Assembly (NCBI RefSeq): GCF_002891295.1 | Contig: NZ_LGUI01000008.1 | Coordinates: 310,001 to 374,000 of the forward strand | Direction: 5' to 3' | Length of the DNA: 64,000 bases | DNA from: Streptomyces eurocidicus | GTDB taxonomy: Bacteria > Actinomycetota > Actinomycetes > Streptomycetales > Streptomycetaceae | Shown: one piece after another, positions 49,119 through 57,903 of the stretch | Layout of the letters: each line of letters opens with the position of its first letter | Numbering within the stretch: position 1 is the first letter of the stretch | Notes under the pieces: generated by a model | Database searches by the model: none | Seen by the model: the letters and a program-made list of their open reading frames with translations, nothing else | What the model was told of the DNA's origin: nothing | Made by a program: the position numbers and the translations under genes

Positions 49119-49625
49119 ATGAGCAGCGCCCAGGACTCCAGCCTCACCCATCTGGACAGCGCGGGGGCGGCCCGCATGGTCGACGTCTCGGCCAAGCCCG
49201 TCACCGCCCGCACCGCCCGCGCGAGCGGCCGGGTCCTCGTCTCCCCGGAGGTCGTGCGGCTGCTGCGCGGCGAGGGCGTGCCCAAGGGCGACGCCCTGGC
49301 CACCGCCCGGATCGCGGGGATCATGGGAGCCAAGCGCACCCCCGACCTCATCCCGCTCTGCCACCCCCTCGCGGTGTCCGGCGCGAAGGTCGACCTGACG
49401 GTCGCCGACGACGCCGTCGAGATCAGCGCCACCGTGAAGACCACCGACCGCACGGGCGTCGAGATGGAGGCCCTGACGGCCGTCACCGTGGCCGCGCTGA
49501 CCGTCGTCGACATGGTGAAGGCCGTCGACAAGGCCGCGGTCATCACGGACGTACGGGTCGAGGAGAAGACGGGCGGCAAGTCCGGGGACTACGCGCGCGC
49601 CGCGCGGGACGGGAGCGGGGCGTGA
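49119..49625 (+). CDS. moaC: Cyclic pyranopterin monophosphate synthase MoaC
   Basis: 168 residues from ATG 49119 with AGGAGA. Second step of molybdenum cofactor synthesis, making cyclic pyranopterin monophosphate from the MoaA product. Motifs: THLDSAGAARMVDVSAKP, GIMGAKRTPDLIPLCHPL, and TGVEMEALTAVTVAALTVVDMVKA with the catalytic Lys region. The stop overlaps the next gene by 4 nt. Confidence 0.95.
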   Translation: MSSAQDSSLTHLDSAGAARMVDVSAKPVTARTARASGRVLVSPEVVRLLRGEGVPKGDALATARIAGIMGAKRTPDLIPLCHPLAVSGAKVDLTVADDAVEISATVKTTDRTGVEMEALTAVTVAALTVVDMVKAVDKAAVITDVRVEEKTGGKSGDYARAARDGSGA

Positions 49626-50167
49626 GCACGCCGGCCGGCGCGCCCGCGGAGAACTCCCCGGGCGCCGCTCCGGGCCCGTACCGCGCGCTCGTCGTCACCG
49701 CCTCCAACCGGGCGGCCGCCGGGGTCTACGCCGACCGCGGCGGACCGCTCCTCGCGGCCGGTCTGACGGAGCTCGGCCTCGCGGTCGACGGGCCGCGCGT
49801 GGTCCCCGACGGCGACCCCGTCGAGGCGGCCCTGCGGGAGGCCGTCGCGGCGGCGTACGACCTGGTGGTCACCACGGGCGGCACCGGCATCTCGCCCACC
49901 GACCGGACCCCCGACGCCACCCGTCGCGTCCTCGACTACGACATCCCGGGCATCCCCGAGGCCCTGCGCGCCGAGGGGCTGGCGAAGGTCCCCACCGCCG
50001 CGCTCTCCCGGGGGCTCGCCGGGGTGGCCGGCCGCACCCTGATCGTGAACCTCCCGGGCTCGACGGGCGGGGTCCGCGACGGCCTGGCCGTGCTGGGCCG
50101 GCTGCTGCCGCACGCCCTGGACCAGGTCCACGGCGGTGACCACACCAGACCGGGGAGCCCGAGCTGA
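49622..50167 (+). CDS. MogA/MoaB-type molybdenum cofactor protein
   Basis: 181 residues from GTG 49622, overlapping moaC (GTGA). The MoCF-binding motif TTGGTGISPTDRTPDATRRVLDYDIPGIPEALR and the later LPGSTGGVRDGL identify the family, which adenylylates molybdopterin before metal insertion. The N-terminal 20 residues are low complexity. Its TGA overlaps the predicted CTG start of the acetyltransferase gene. Confidence 0.92.
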   Translation: MSTPAGAPAENSPGAAPGPYRALVVTASNRAAAGVYADRGGPLLAAGLTELGLAVDGPRVVPDGDPVEAALREAVAAAYDLVVTTGGTGISPTDRTPDATRRVLDYDIPGIPEALRAEGLAKVPTAALSRGLAGVAGRTLIVNLPGSTGGVRDGLAVLGRLLPHALDQVHGGDHTRPGSPS

Positions 50168-50799
50168 GCGCCGTCCGGCCCGCGGAGCTGGCCGACGGGG
50201 AGGTGCTGCTGCGCCCGATCCGGCTGCGTGACCAGCACGCCTGGCGCGAGGTCAACCGGCGCAACCGCGACTGGCTGCGCCCCTGGGAGGCCACCATTCC
50301 GCCGCCCCCGCCGGGCGGTCCGGTCGCCCAGCGGCCCACGTACCGGCAGATGGTCCGCCATCTGCGGGCCGAGGCGCACGCGGGGCGGATGCTGCCCTTC
50401 GTCATCGAGTACCAGGGGCGGCTGGCCGGGCAGCTGACGGTGGCCGGGATCACCTGGGGCTCGATGTGCTCGGCCCACGTCGGCTACTGGGTGGACGCGG
50501 CCGTCGCGGGCCGGGGCGTGATGCCGACGTCCGTCGCGCTCGCCGTCGACCACTGCTTCCGTACGCTGGGGCTGCACCGGGTGGAGGTCTGCATCCGGCC
50601 GGAGAACCTGCCCAGCCGCCGGGTGGTGGAGAAGCTCGGCTTCCGCGAGGAGGGGCTGCGGCCCCGCTATCTGCACATCGACGGGGCCTGGCGCGACCAC
50701 CTCGTCTACGCGCTGACGGCGGAGGAGACGGGGGACGGGCTGCTGGCGCGCTGGCACCGGGCGCGGCCCGGCACCCACTCGGTCGACAGCGCTGAATAG
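50164..50799 (+). CDS. RimJ/RimL-type GNAT acetyltransferase, predicted CTG start
   Basis: 211 residues if started at CTG 50164 (overlapping the mog stop, CTGA). The first usual start, GTG 50203, has GGGGAG abutting it with no spacer and would lose SAVRPAELADGE. The CTG has GGGGAG at 6-nt spacing. GNAT fold: VGYWVDAAVAGRGVMPTSVALAVDHCF (acetyl-CoA loop), EVCIRPENLPSRRVVEKLGFREEGLRPRYLHIDG. RimJ-type enzymes acetylate protein N-termini such as ribosomal proteins. Always found between mog and sepX-type genes in this gene order as I remember it. Confidence 0.85.
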   Translation: MSAVRPAELADGEVLLRPIRLRDQHAWREVNRRNRDWLRPWEATIPPPPPGGPVAQRPTYRQMVRHLRAEAHAGRMLPFVIEYQGRLAGQLTVAGITWGSMCSAHVGYWVDAAVAGRGVMPTSVALAVDHCFRTLGLHRVEVCIRPENLPSRRVVEKLGFREEGLRPRYLHIDGAWRDHLVYALTAEETGDGLLARWHRARPGTHSVDSAE

Positions 50800-50805
50800 G
50801 AAAAA

Positions 50806-50841
50806 CAAACCGAGCAAGCAAACCGAGCAAGCAAACCGAAC
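50806..50841 (+). repeat. 13-bp tandem repeats upstream of sepX
   Basis: CAAACCGAGCAAG occurs at 50806 and 50819, with a partial third unit (CAAACCGAAC) at 50832. The region to 51001 is AT-rich and has TTGACTGTCAATTGACGG at about 50866-50884, a likely promoter zone. Confidence 0.85.
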
Positions 50842-51001
50842 AGGGAAGCGAATAAACGTTCGAAATTGACTGTCAATTGACGGTATTCGAGTGATCTCGG
50901 CCCCAACAATCACAAAAAAAGTTCGAGATATCAGCCGGATCGTGCGACACACCGGGCCAATTGGCGGAATCCCTCGCGTGGACCCCTCTACGGTGTGAAC
51001 T

Positions 51002-52087
51002 GTGAGCAGCAGCGGCCTCATCTACGCAGTCATCGTCGGGGCCTGGGCCGCCTACTTGGTGCCGATGTGGCTCCGTAGGCAGGACGAGCTCAATGAGGCC
51101 CGTCCGACGGAACGCTTCAGCACCGCCATCCGGCTCTTGTCCGGACGGGCGGGAATGGAGCGCCGTTACGCCAAGGACCTGGAAGGGCGCGCCTCCGACG
51201 ACGCGCCGGTCTCAGCCGAGCCCGCGGAGCCGGAGGCCCGCGTGCCCGAGCCGGACACGCCGACCGCGATGGTCGACGTCCGGCCCTTCGGCACGCCCTC
51301 CCCGGGTTCCCCGGGAGCGCAGCCGGCCGGGCAGGCGTCGCCGTCCGGCGTGTCCGGAGCCGCCGGCGCGGCGGCCGCCTCGGCGGCGGCCGAGCGCGCC
51401 CGGCGCTCGAAGGTGCTCGCGCGCCGCCGCCGCACCACCGTGGTCCTCTTCCTGGCCTTCACCGTCGGCGCGGTCGTCGCGGGCGTGGGCGGGCTGGCGT
51501 TCCTGTGGGTCCCGGCCGCACCGGCCCTGCTGCTCAGCGCGTACATCATCTATCTGCGGATCCAGGAGCGGCGCCGGTTCGCCTTCACCATGGACCAGCG
51601 CCGCGCCGAACTGGCCGCCCAGCGGCTCCGTGAGGGCCGCCCCCGCCCTCACGCGGCGGCGCCGGACCCCGTGACCGCCGCCGCCCCCGTTGACACGGTC
51701 TCCCACCCCGCGCCCACCCCGCCGCCGGCCGCCGAGCCCTCGGTGACGGCGGACCGCCGGGCGCTCGTCGAGCAGACGGACCACGCGGAGTGGGTCGACC
51801 AGCAGCGCGACCGCCGCGCCGGCGGCGAGGGCTGGGAGCCCGTGCCCGTCCCGCTGCCGACGTACGTCACCGCACCGGTCGCCCCGCGCGGCGCGGAGAG
51901 CGTCGACCTCGGCGCGCCCGACACCTGGAGCTCCGCCCGCTCCAGCACCGCCGAACCGGCGGCCGCCCCCGCCCCCGCGCAGGAGCGCCGCCCGTCCCGC
52001 GCCCGCCGCCGCCCCCGCGAGCGCGGCCGCACCCCCCTCTTCGACCAGTACGCGGAGGACGGCCGCCCCCGCGCGGCCAACGAGTGA
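51002..52087 (+). CDS. sepX: SepX-type transmembrane cell-division protein (Glp receptor homologue)
   Basis: 361 residues from GTG 51002. N-terminal TM helix GLIYAVIVGAWAAYLVPMWLRRQDELNEARPTERFSTAIRLL is the family mark. A cytoplasmic disordered linker, two close helices (about 143-185; VVLFLAFTVGAVVAGVGGLAFLWVPAAPALLL) and a Pro/Ala/Arg-rich tail ending LFDQYAEDGRPRAANE follow. In Streptomyces SepX localises to septa and is needed for normal hyphal division and sporulation; the corynebacterial homologue binds the MoeA-like Glp. It sits downstream of the moeA/glp operon but has its own 200-bp leader. Confidence 0.85.
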   Translation: MSSSGLIYAVIVGAWAAYLVPMWLRRQDELNEARPTERFSTAIRLLSGRAGMERRYAKDLEGRASDDAPVSAEPAEPEARVPEPDTPTAMVDVRPFGTPSPGSPGAQPAGQASPSGVSGAAGAAAASAAAERARRSKVLARRRRTTVVLFLAFTVGAVVAGVGGLAFLWVPAAPALLLSAYIIYLRIQERRRFAFTMDQRRAELAAQRLREGRPRPHAAAPDPVTAAAPVDTVSHPAPTPPPAAEPSVTADRRALVEQTDHAEWVDQQRDRRAGGEGWEPVPVPLPTYVTAPVAPRGAESVDLGAPDTWSSARSSTAEPAAAPAPAQERRPSRARRRPRERGRTPLFDQYAEDGRPRAANE

Positions 52088-52177
52088 CCGGGGCCGTCCG
52101 GGACCCCCGCCGCTGACCAGCGGGGGAGCGGATTTCCAAGCACCCGGATGGAGGTGCTAGAGTTTCACTCGTTGCAA

Positions 52178-52251
52178 GGGCCTGTGGCGCAGTCTGGTAG
52201 CGCACCTCGTTCGCATCGAGGGGGTCTGGGGTTCAAATCCCCACAGGTCCA
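52178..52251 (+). tRNA. tRNA-Ala (anticodon CGC)
   Basis: 74 nt. Acceptor GGGCCTG paired with CAGGTCC (one G-U), anticodon stem CCTCG/CGAGG with loop TTCGCAT (anticodon CGC, reads GCG), T-arm GGGG-TTCAAAT-CCCC and discriminator A. CCA is not encoded. No integrase is adjacent. Confidence 0.92.
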
Positions 52252-52287
52252 CCGCAGCGCCTCTCCCGGGTCCGACCGGGAAAGGCT

Positions 52288-52330
52288 GACGGAATCCCGT
52301 CCGATCATCACGATCGGGCGGGATTCCGTC
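52288..52330. terminator. Long hairpin terminator
   Basis: GACGGAATCCCG(T)CCGATC pairs with GATCGG(G)CGGGATTCCGTC around ATCAC, followed by GTTG. It serves the tRNA-Ala and possibly the convergent GH89 gene. Confidence 0.85.
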
Positions 52331-52450
52331 GTTGTGGGGGCCGTTGGCCTTTTCGCCGGCCCGCAGGTTGGTCTGTGGCGTAAGTCACCCTCCCTTTCGT
52401 GCCGGGGATTCCCGGCACCGGGCGGGTGGTTCGCCGGGTGCGCCCGGCCC

Positions 52451-54715
52451 TCAGAGTTTCGCCGCGACCTCGCGGGCCACTCGGACGATGTCCCCCGACG
52501 GCTTCGCCGGGTACGCCGGGTGGTTCCGCGTCCAGCGGTCCTCCAGGGCGAACCAGTCGACGGGCTTCGGCTTGCGGTGGGCCGTCAGGGCCGCGTCCAG
52601 CTCCGTGAAGTACGTCTGCCAGCGCAGCCGGTAGAGGCCGCCGACCAGCCCGGACCACTCGCGGTTGGCGTAGTCGTGGAGCTTGCCGCCGTTCGCCGAC
52701 GCGCGGCCGCCCCAGGTGGTGAGCAGGGACACCGCGTCGTACTCCAGGCGGTCGCGCTCGGCCGCCGAGGAGCCCCAGGAGCGGGCCTCGGCGATCCAGC
52801 GGCCCAGCAGGTGGCCCGTGTCCGTGGCGACGGCCTTCTCCAGGAGGTCCATCCAGATCAGCCACTGGTGCGTCAGCTCGCGGAAGCGGGCCCGGTTCCC
52901 CGCGTCGTACGCGGCCTTGACCCGGGGCAGCAGGAGCCGGGCGCGGTTGGCCACGCACTGGCGGGTGACGTCGAGGAGGTCGTAGCGGTACGCGCTGCTC
53001 CGGCGCATGCCCGGGGCCACCGCGAGCAGTTCGGGCAGGGCCCGGTCGAACTGCTCCGCGTCGTAGCGCAGGGCGCGCGGCGACCAGGCCGCCGCATGAC
53101 TCACCGCCAGGTCCGGGCGGGCGCCGAACAGGCCGTCGGCGGGCTCGCTCCAGCGGTCCGCGCGGCTGGTGCCGTAGGCCGTGCGGCGCAGGACGTCCCA
53201 GGCGCGTACGGCGTGGGCGTCCGCGCCGCCGTAGCGGTAGCGCGGCCACTGCTCGAACCACTCCTGGAGCGCCACCGGCCCGTCCGTCCACGGCAGGTCG
53301 CTGAAGAGAGCCAGGGCCGCCGGGTTGTTGTCGGCGGACTCCGGCATCAGGGCGATGCCGTCCATGGCGCTGCCGTTCCGGGTGCGCCAGTCGTCGTACA
53401 GGGCGGCCCAGTCGGGGGTGTTGGCGCCCATCGCGGTGTGGCCGCCGAAGTTCCAGATCGACCCGAAGGCGTAGGGCGTGCCGCCCCAGTCGGCCTCGCG
53501 GTCGGTGACGTTCGGGTAGTGATCGGAGATGCCGTCGAGGATCAGCATGCGGCTGTTGTCGACCGCGTCGACGATCTCGCGGCGCGGGTTCTCCTGCCAG
53601 CCGAGGATGGCCCAGGTGGCCTTCGGGTGCGCGGCGCGCAGCGCCTTCTCCACGGCCTTGGCCGCCTCGCCCACGGGGACGTCGCCGGGCTTGCCGCCCT
53701 CGTGCAGCAGGTCCATCTTGTACATCGACGTGGCGCCGAACAGCTCCCGCTGCACCCGGTAGAAGGTCCCGGCCACGCGCCCGAAGTGCCGGGTGCGCGG
53801 GTCGAGCCAGTCCGGGCGGCGGAACCCGCCCCAGTTTCCCTGCGGGACGGTGCGCGCGCCGGGGTTGCGGCGGGCGAAGCCGGGCGGCACCGTGCCGAAG
53901 TAGCCGGGGAACACCGGCGTCATGCCCAGCTCGCGCAGCCGCCGCACGATCCTCTTCGCCAGGGCGACGCGGCGGTCGAGGAGCGCGCCGGAGACCGGCC
54001 CGCCGAAGGAGGACATGTTCTGCAGCAGCCACCACGGCTGATGGGCGGGGCCGGGCAGCCAGCCGCGCAGCTCCGCGTCGCCGTAGCCGTACTCCGCGAA
54101 CGTCCGGCGGTAGACCGCGTCGGCGCCCGCGTAGACCAGCACCTCGTTGTAACCATGGAGGGCCAGTACATCGATTTCCCGCTCCCAGTAGTCCCACTCC
54201 CTGTACGGCCCGGTGTAGCCGTCGCTGGTGTCGTTGAGGGCGAAGCGGTGGGTGACGTTCGCGACCTTGACGAGCGGGGTACGGACGCCGGGGAGACGGT
54301 CGGGGAGGGCGGTCTGCGCACCGTTCCAGGAGAAGTGGGCGTGGGCCGTATGTCTGAGGTACCAGTGGAAGCCCGTGAGCTGCACGGCCGGCGTGGTGCC
54401 CGCCACCACGAGGGCGCCCGCCCCGCCCGTCACCCGGAAGGCGTCCGCGCCGCCCGTGCGCGGCACGGTGCGGAAGGTGACCTGGCGGTGGTGGCGGGGC
54501 AGCAGCCGGGCGAGCGCGGCAGCGGCGGCGGCAGCGGAGGGCCCGGCCGCTGCCTCGGCCGCGCCGGCCGCCGTCACGCGGTCGGCGCCGGCGGTGTCCC
54601 CTGCCGCGCCACCGGCCTCGTCGTCGGCCGCCGCTCCGGCGGCGGGCAGGCCCACGGCCCCGAGTGCGGCGGATCCGGCGAGCGCACCGAGGAGCGAGCG
54701 ACGGGCGATGTGCAT
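52451..54715 (-). CDS. Secreted GH89 alpha-N-acetylglucosaminidase
   Basis: 754 residues from ATG 54715 with GGTGGAGG. Tat-like signal (ARRSLLGALAGSAALGAVG), so export in folded form is likely. NAGLU-type GH89 organisation: an N-terminal DUF-like domain; the catalytic barrel starting near NVTHRFALNDTSDGYTGPY and YREWDYWEREIDVLALHGYNEVLVY; GYFGTVPPGF; and YKMDLLHEGG with the acidic region. The helical C-terminal domain ends with DWFALEDRWTRN. It removes terminal alpha-linked GlcNAc from glycans. It is not in an operon. Confidence 0.9.
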   Translation of the reverse strand: MHIARRSLLGALAGSAALGAVGLPAAGAAADDEAGGAAGDTAGADRVTAAGAAEAAAGPSAAAAAAALARLLPRHHRQVTFRTVPRTGGADAFRVTGGAGALVVAGTTPAVQLTGFHWYLRHTAHAHFSWNGAQTALPDRLPGVRTPLVKVANVTHRFALNDTSDGYTGPYREWDYWEREIDVLALHGYNEVLVYAGADAVYRRTFAEYGYGDAELRGWLPGPAHQPWWLLQNMSSFGGPVSGALLDRRVALAKRIVRRLRELGMTPVFPGYFGTVPPGFARRNPGARTVPQGNWGGFRRPDWLDPRTRHFGRVAGTFYRVQRELFGATSMYKMDLLHEGGKPGDVPVGEAAKAVEKALRAAHPKATWAILGWQENPRREIVDAVDNSRMLILDGISDHYPNVTDREADWGGTPYAFGSIWNFGGHTAMGANTPDWAALYDDWRTRNGSAMDGIALMPESADNNPAALALFSDLPWTDGPVALQEWFEQWPRYRYGGADAHAVRAWDVLRRTAYGTSRADRWSEPADGLFGARPDLAVSHAAAWSPRALRYDAEQFDRALPELLAVAPGMRRSSAYRYDLLDVTRQCVANRARLLLPRVKAAYDAGNRARFRELTHQWLIWMDLLEKAVATDTGHLLGRWIAEARSWGSSAAERDRLEYDAVSLLTTWGGRASANGGKLHDYANREWSGLVGGLYRLRWQTYFTELDAALTAHRKPKPVDWFALEDRWTRNHPAYPAKPSGDIVRVAREVAAKL

Positions 54716-54926
54716 GAGTGACCTCCACCGTGGCACTGCGGCGACCGGACTGGACCACTGGAGCGCGGTGATCCTACGAGCTGACGACCGCCGGGGAGCA
54801 AGGGCACGGGCGGCAATCCAGCCACTCCGGTTACATTTGGCACGAATGGCCCCATCGGGCGGGTCGGAACTGCTAGGCCGGCGGGCTCATCCGGCCCGTC
54901 CGTCCCCTCACAGAAAGCCCGACCCC

Positions 54927-55406
54927 GTGCGATCCCCGCGAACCCTCCGCGTGTCCCTCGGCGCCGCGGCCCTCGCCGCCGCCCTGGCGGCCGCGCTGCT
55001 GTGCGGGTGCGCCGACCCCGGCGGGCTGAAGATCAGCGGCCCCGCGCAGAGCCCACCGGCGACCACCGCGGGCCCGGTCTATGTCTCGGAAGGCCCGGGG
55101 AAGCCCCCGCAGCGCCGCCCGGAGGCCCTCACGCTCTCCGACACGGTCCAGCTGACCGGCCTGCGCTGGCAGACCTGGGGCGGGCCCACCGCCGAGGGCG
55201 TCGGCAGCCTGGCGGGCACCTGGTGCGGCACGGGATGCCCGGCGAAGTCGTACAAGGCCAAGGTCACGCTCAGCGGGCTCGTACGACAGGATCGTTCCGC
55301 CTACTACAGCCGCGCGACGGTCGACGCCGACGGCCTGCCCGCCGAGCGATCCGCACCGGTCTCCGCCGGCCTGCGCGACCTCCGGCTCCACGTCCCCCAG
55401 CGTTAG
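54927..55406 (+). CDS. Lipoprotein next to a sensor kinase
   Basis: 159 residues from GTG 54927. A hydrophobic signal ends ALLCGC, a lipobox with Cys near residue 28; mature protein begins ADPGG. The body has LTLSDTVQLTGLRWQTWGG and two cysteines in TWCGTGCPAKSYKAKVTLSG. No enzyme motif. It is 20 bp upstream of a histidine kinase gene. In the Streptomyces CseABC system a lipoprotein (CseA) modulates its kinase, so a sensory accessory role is suggested. Confidence 0.72.
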   Translation: MRSPRTLRVSLGAAALAAALAAALLCGCADPGGLKISGPAQSPPATTAGPVYVSEGPGKPPQRRPEALTLSDTVQLTGLRWQTWGGPTAEGVGSLAGTWCGTGCPAKSYKAKVTLSGLVRQDRSAYYSRATVDADGLPAERSAPVSAGLRDLRLHVPQR

Positions 55407-55426
55407 CCGTCGAGGAGCCACCAGCC

Positions 55427-56719
55427 ATGGGACTGCGTACGAAGATCGGTGTGGCCATCACCGCCACGGCCGCCCTGGTCGCGGTCATCATGGGCCTCGT
55501 CGTGCACCACCGCACCGCCACGAACCAGCTGGAGACCGCCCGCGAGTCCATCGAGACCAGGCTCGGCGCGGCCGTCGAGGACCACGCGGCGGGCGTCGAC
55601 CGGCCCCGGACGCTGATCAACCCCGACCGGATACCCGGGCCCCTGCGGGCCGCGATCGACAAGGGCAAGCGCGCCACGTACCTGGAGCTCGGCGGCCCCG
55701 AGCCGATGCTCTGGGCGGGCAGCCGGCTGGGCCGCGACACCATCGTCGTCAAGCACCCCTACACCCGGCAGGCGGACAACCTCCGCGAGCTCGACGAGGT
55801 CCTGTGGTGGGCGGGCGGCCTCGGCACGGCCTTCGCGTGCGTCGTGGGGGTGGGCCTCGCGACCGTCGCGGGCCGCCGCCTGAACGCCTCCGCGCGCACC
55901 GCCGAGCGGATAGCCCAGGGCGACCTCAGCGCCCGGCTGCGGCCGCGCGGCGGCAGGGACGAGATCGCGCGGCTGACGGTCGCCGTCAACACCATGGCCG
56001 ACGCGCTGGCCGCCCGGCTGACGGCCGAGCGCGAGGTGACCGCGAACATCGCGCACGAGCTGCGCACCCCGGTGGCCGGCCTGGTCGCGGCGGCGGCGCT
56101 GCTGCCGCCCGGCCGGCCCGCCGAGATGGTCCAGGAGCGGGCGCGGCGGGTGAGCGGGCTGATGGAGGACGTCCTGGAGGTCGCCCGGCTGGACGGTTCG
56201 GCGGAGCGCGCCGACACGGACGTACGGGCGCTGGGGGAGCTGACGCGGCGGGCGGTACGCGGGGTGGGGGCGCCGGAAGGGGCTGCCGGGGCCGCCGCGA
56301 CGGCCGAGGCGGAGGTCCGGATCGTCGCGGACACCTTGGTCGAGACGGACGGGCGGCGCGTGGAGCGGACCCTGGCCAACCTGGTGACCAACGCGTTCCG
56401 GCACGGCCGGGCGCCGGTCGTCGTCGAGGTGGACGGCGGCGTCGTCCGGGTGCGGGACAGCGGGCCCGGCTTCCCGCCGGAGCTGCTCGCCCAGGGCCCG
56501 CAGCGGTTCCGTACGGGCTCGGGGTCGGGCCTGGGCCTGGGGCTGGGCCTGACGATCGCGTCGGGCCAGGCCCGGGTGCTGGGCGCGAGGCTGACGTTCG
56601 CGAACCCGGAGGGCGGGGGAGCGGAGGCCACGCTGGACCTCAGGGGGGCGGTGCGCGGACCGGGCGACGCCGGGTGCGGGTGCGGGGGCACCGGGACGGC
56701 GGCGGACGCGGAGGCGTGA
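55427..56719 (+). CDS. Sensor histidine kinase without an adjacent response regulator
   Basis: 430 residues from ATG 55427 with GAGGAG. TM1 at about 8-27, an extracytoplasmic domain of about 90 residues, and TM2 at about 127-148. Then HAMP (RTAERIAQGDLSARLRPRGG), H-box NIAHELRTPVAG (His near 210), N-box LANLVTNAFRHG, G1 VRDSGPGFP and a Gly-rich G2 (GSGSGLGLGLGLTIA). The C-terminal tail is Gly/Cys-rich. No receiver-domain gene lies within 5 kb on either side, so it is an orphan, probably paired with a response regulator elsewhere. Confidence 0.88.
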   Translation: MGLRTKIGVAITATAALVAVIMGLVVHHRTATNQLETARESIETRLGAAVEDHAAGVDRPRTLINPDRIPGPLRAAIDKGKRATYLELGGPEPMLWAGSRLGRDTIVVKHPYTRQADNLRELDEVLWWAGGLGTAFACVVGVGLATVAGRRLNASARTAERIAQGDLSARLRPRGGRDEIARLTVAVNTMADALAARLTAEREVTANIAHELRTPVAGLVAAAALLPPGRPAEMVQERARRVSGLMEDVLEVARLDGSAERADTDVRALGELTRRAVRGVGAPEGAAGAAATAEAEVRIVADTLVETDGRRVERTLANLVTNAFRHGRAPVVVEVDGGVVRVRDSGPGFPPELLAQGPQRFRTGSGSGLGLGLGLTIASGQARVLGARLTFANPEGGGAEATLDLRGAVRGPGDAGCGCGGTGTAADAEA

Positions 56720-56845
56720 ACGCGCGGGGTGCGAACATGCGGACCGGCGGAGTAACCGCAAAAGTGGGACCGACGGTTTCGACGGCGTCCGGCGGAGAGC
56801 GGAACCCGCCGGCGCGTACGCAGCGGACGCATGGGAGCGGCCACG

Positions 56846-57340
56846 ATGGACGAACACGTCCTGTTCATGAACGTCGACGGCCCCGGGGCGGGCCGGCACG
56901 CCCTCGACGCCCTCCGGCAGGCGCACGAGGACGGTGACATCCGGCTGCGCGAGGCCACGGTGATCAGCCGGGACGCGGAGGGCAACCTGGAGTTCCCCGA
57001 CTCCGAGGACCACACCGGCACGGCGCGCGGCTTCGCGGTGGGCGGCCTGGTCGGCGGGCTCGTCGGCATCCTCGGCGGCCCGCTGGGCATCATGATCGGC
57101 TTCGGGGCGGGCGGGCTGATCGGCGGCGCCCGTGACGCGCGCGAGGCCACGGCGGCGAACGCGGCGGTGGAGATGCTGGCGGCGGAGGTGCCGCCGGGCA
57201 GCACGGTCCTGATCGCGGAGGTGGCGGAGGACCGCCCGGAGCTGGTGGACGGGGCGCTGGAGCCGTACGGGGACGCGGTGGAGCGGTATCCGGCGGAGGG
57301 GGTGCGGAAGGCGGTGGAGGCGGCGATCGAGGGCAAGTGA
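56846..57340 (+). CDS. DUF1269-type small membrane-associated protein
   Basis: 164 residues from ATG 56846 (GGGAG at 8 nt), preferred over ATG 56831. A polar domain (EHVLFMNVDGPGAGRHALDALRQAHEDGDIRLREA) is followed by a glycine-zipper hydrophobic stretch (GFAVGGLVGGLVGILGGPLGIMIGFGAGGLIGG) and a second polar domain. This is the DUF1269 pattern, seen near stress genes. Function unknown. It has its own leader of about 125 bp after the kinase gene. Confidence 0.75.
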   Translation: MDEHVLFMNVDGPGAGRHALDALRQAHEDGDIRLREATVISRDAEGNLEFPDSEDHTGTARGFAVGGLVGGLVGILGGPLGIMIGFGAGGLIGGARDAREATAANAAVEMLAAEVPPGSTVLIAEVAEDRPELVDGALEPYGDAVERYPAEGVRKAVEAAIEGK

Positions 57341-57353
57341 GGTGGGGCGCGCT

Positions 57354-57836
57354 CTAGACGAGGAAGCTCTTGGTGAAGCACCGGCTGCTGTCGTGGAACC
57401 GGTACATGCCGAACTTCCGCTCGGCGGGCTCGTAGCCCGAGGAGAGGTAGAGGGCGATGGCCTCGGGCTGCATGATGCCGGTCTCCAGCACCATCCGGGT
57501 GCGCCCGGCCCGGCGCGCGTCGTCCTCCAGGGCGGCGAGGATCTTCCGGGCGAGCCCGCGCCCGCGCGCGCCCCCGACCACGTACATCCGCTTCACCTCG
57601 GCGTCCCCGTCGGCGTACCCCTCCTCGCCCGCCTCCCGCGACCGCCAGCCGCCGGTGGCGACGGGGGTGCCGTCCTCGTCGTAGGCGATGAGATATAGGC
57701 CACGCGGCGGGTCGAACTGCGCCGGGTCCATGGGGGAGAGGTCGCCGTCGCCGTAGCGTTCCACGTACTCCTGCTGCACCTGGTCAGTGAGGTCCACGGC
57801 GTCCGGGTGATCGTAAGCGGCAGTCACGATGCGCAT
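57354..57836 (-). CDS. GNAT-family N-acetyltransferase
   Basis: 160 residues from ATG 57836. GNAT features: GLYLIAYDEDGTPVATGGWR, VKRMYVVGGARGRGLARKILAALEDDARRAG (acetyl-CoA loop R/GxxGxA-like), ETGIMQPEAIALYLSSGYEP. Substrate unknown. It converges on the DUF1269 gene with 13 bp between stops, and is divergent from xthA with 67 bp between starts. Confidence 0.85.
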   Translation of the reverse strand: MRIVTAAYDHPDAVDLTDQVQQEYVERYGDGDLSPMDPAQFDPPRGLYLIAYDEDGTPVATGGWRSREAGEEGYADGDAEVKRMYVVGGARGRGLARKILAALEDDARRAGRTRMVLETGIMQPEAIALYLSSGYEPAERKFGMYRFHDSSRCFTKSFLV

Positions 57837-57903
57837 CGGAAAATCGTACGGGCGGGTGGGCGCTCGGCGGCAGGGGTGTCTCGGAAGTCGGTATCGTGCC
57901 GGA

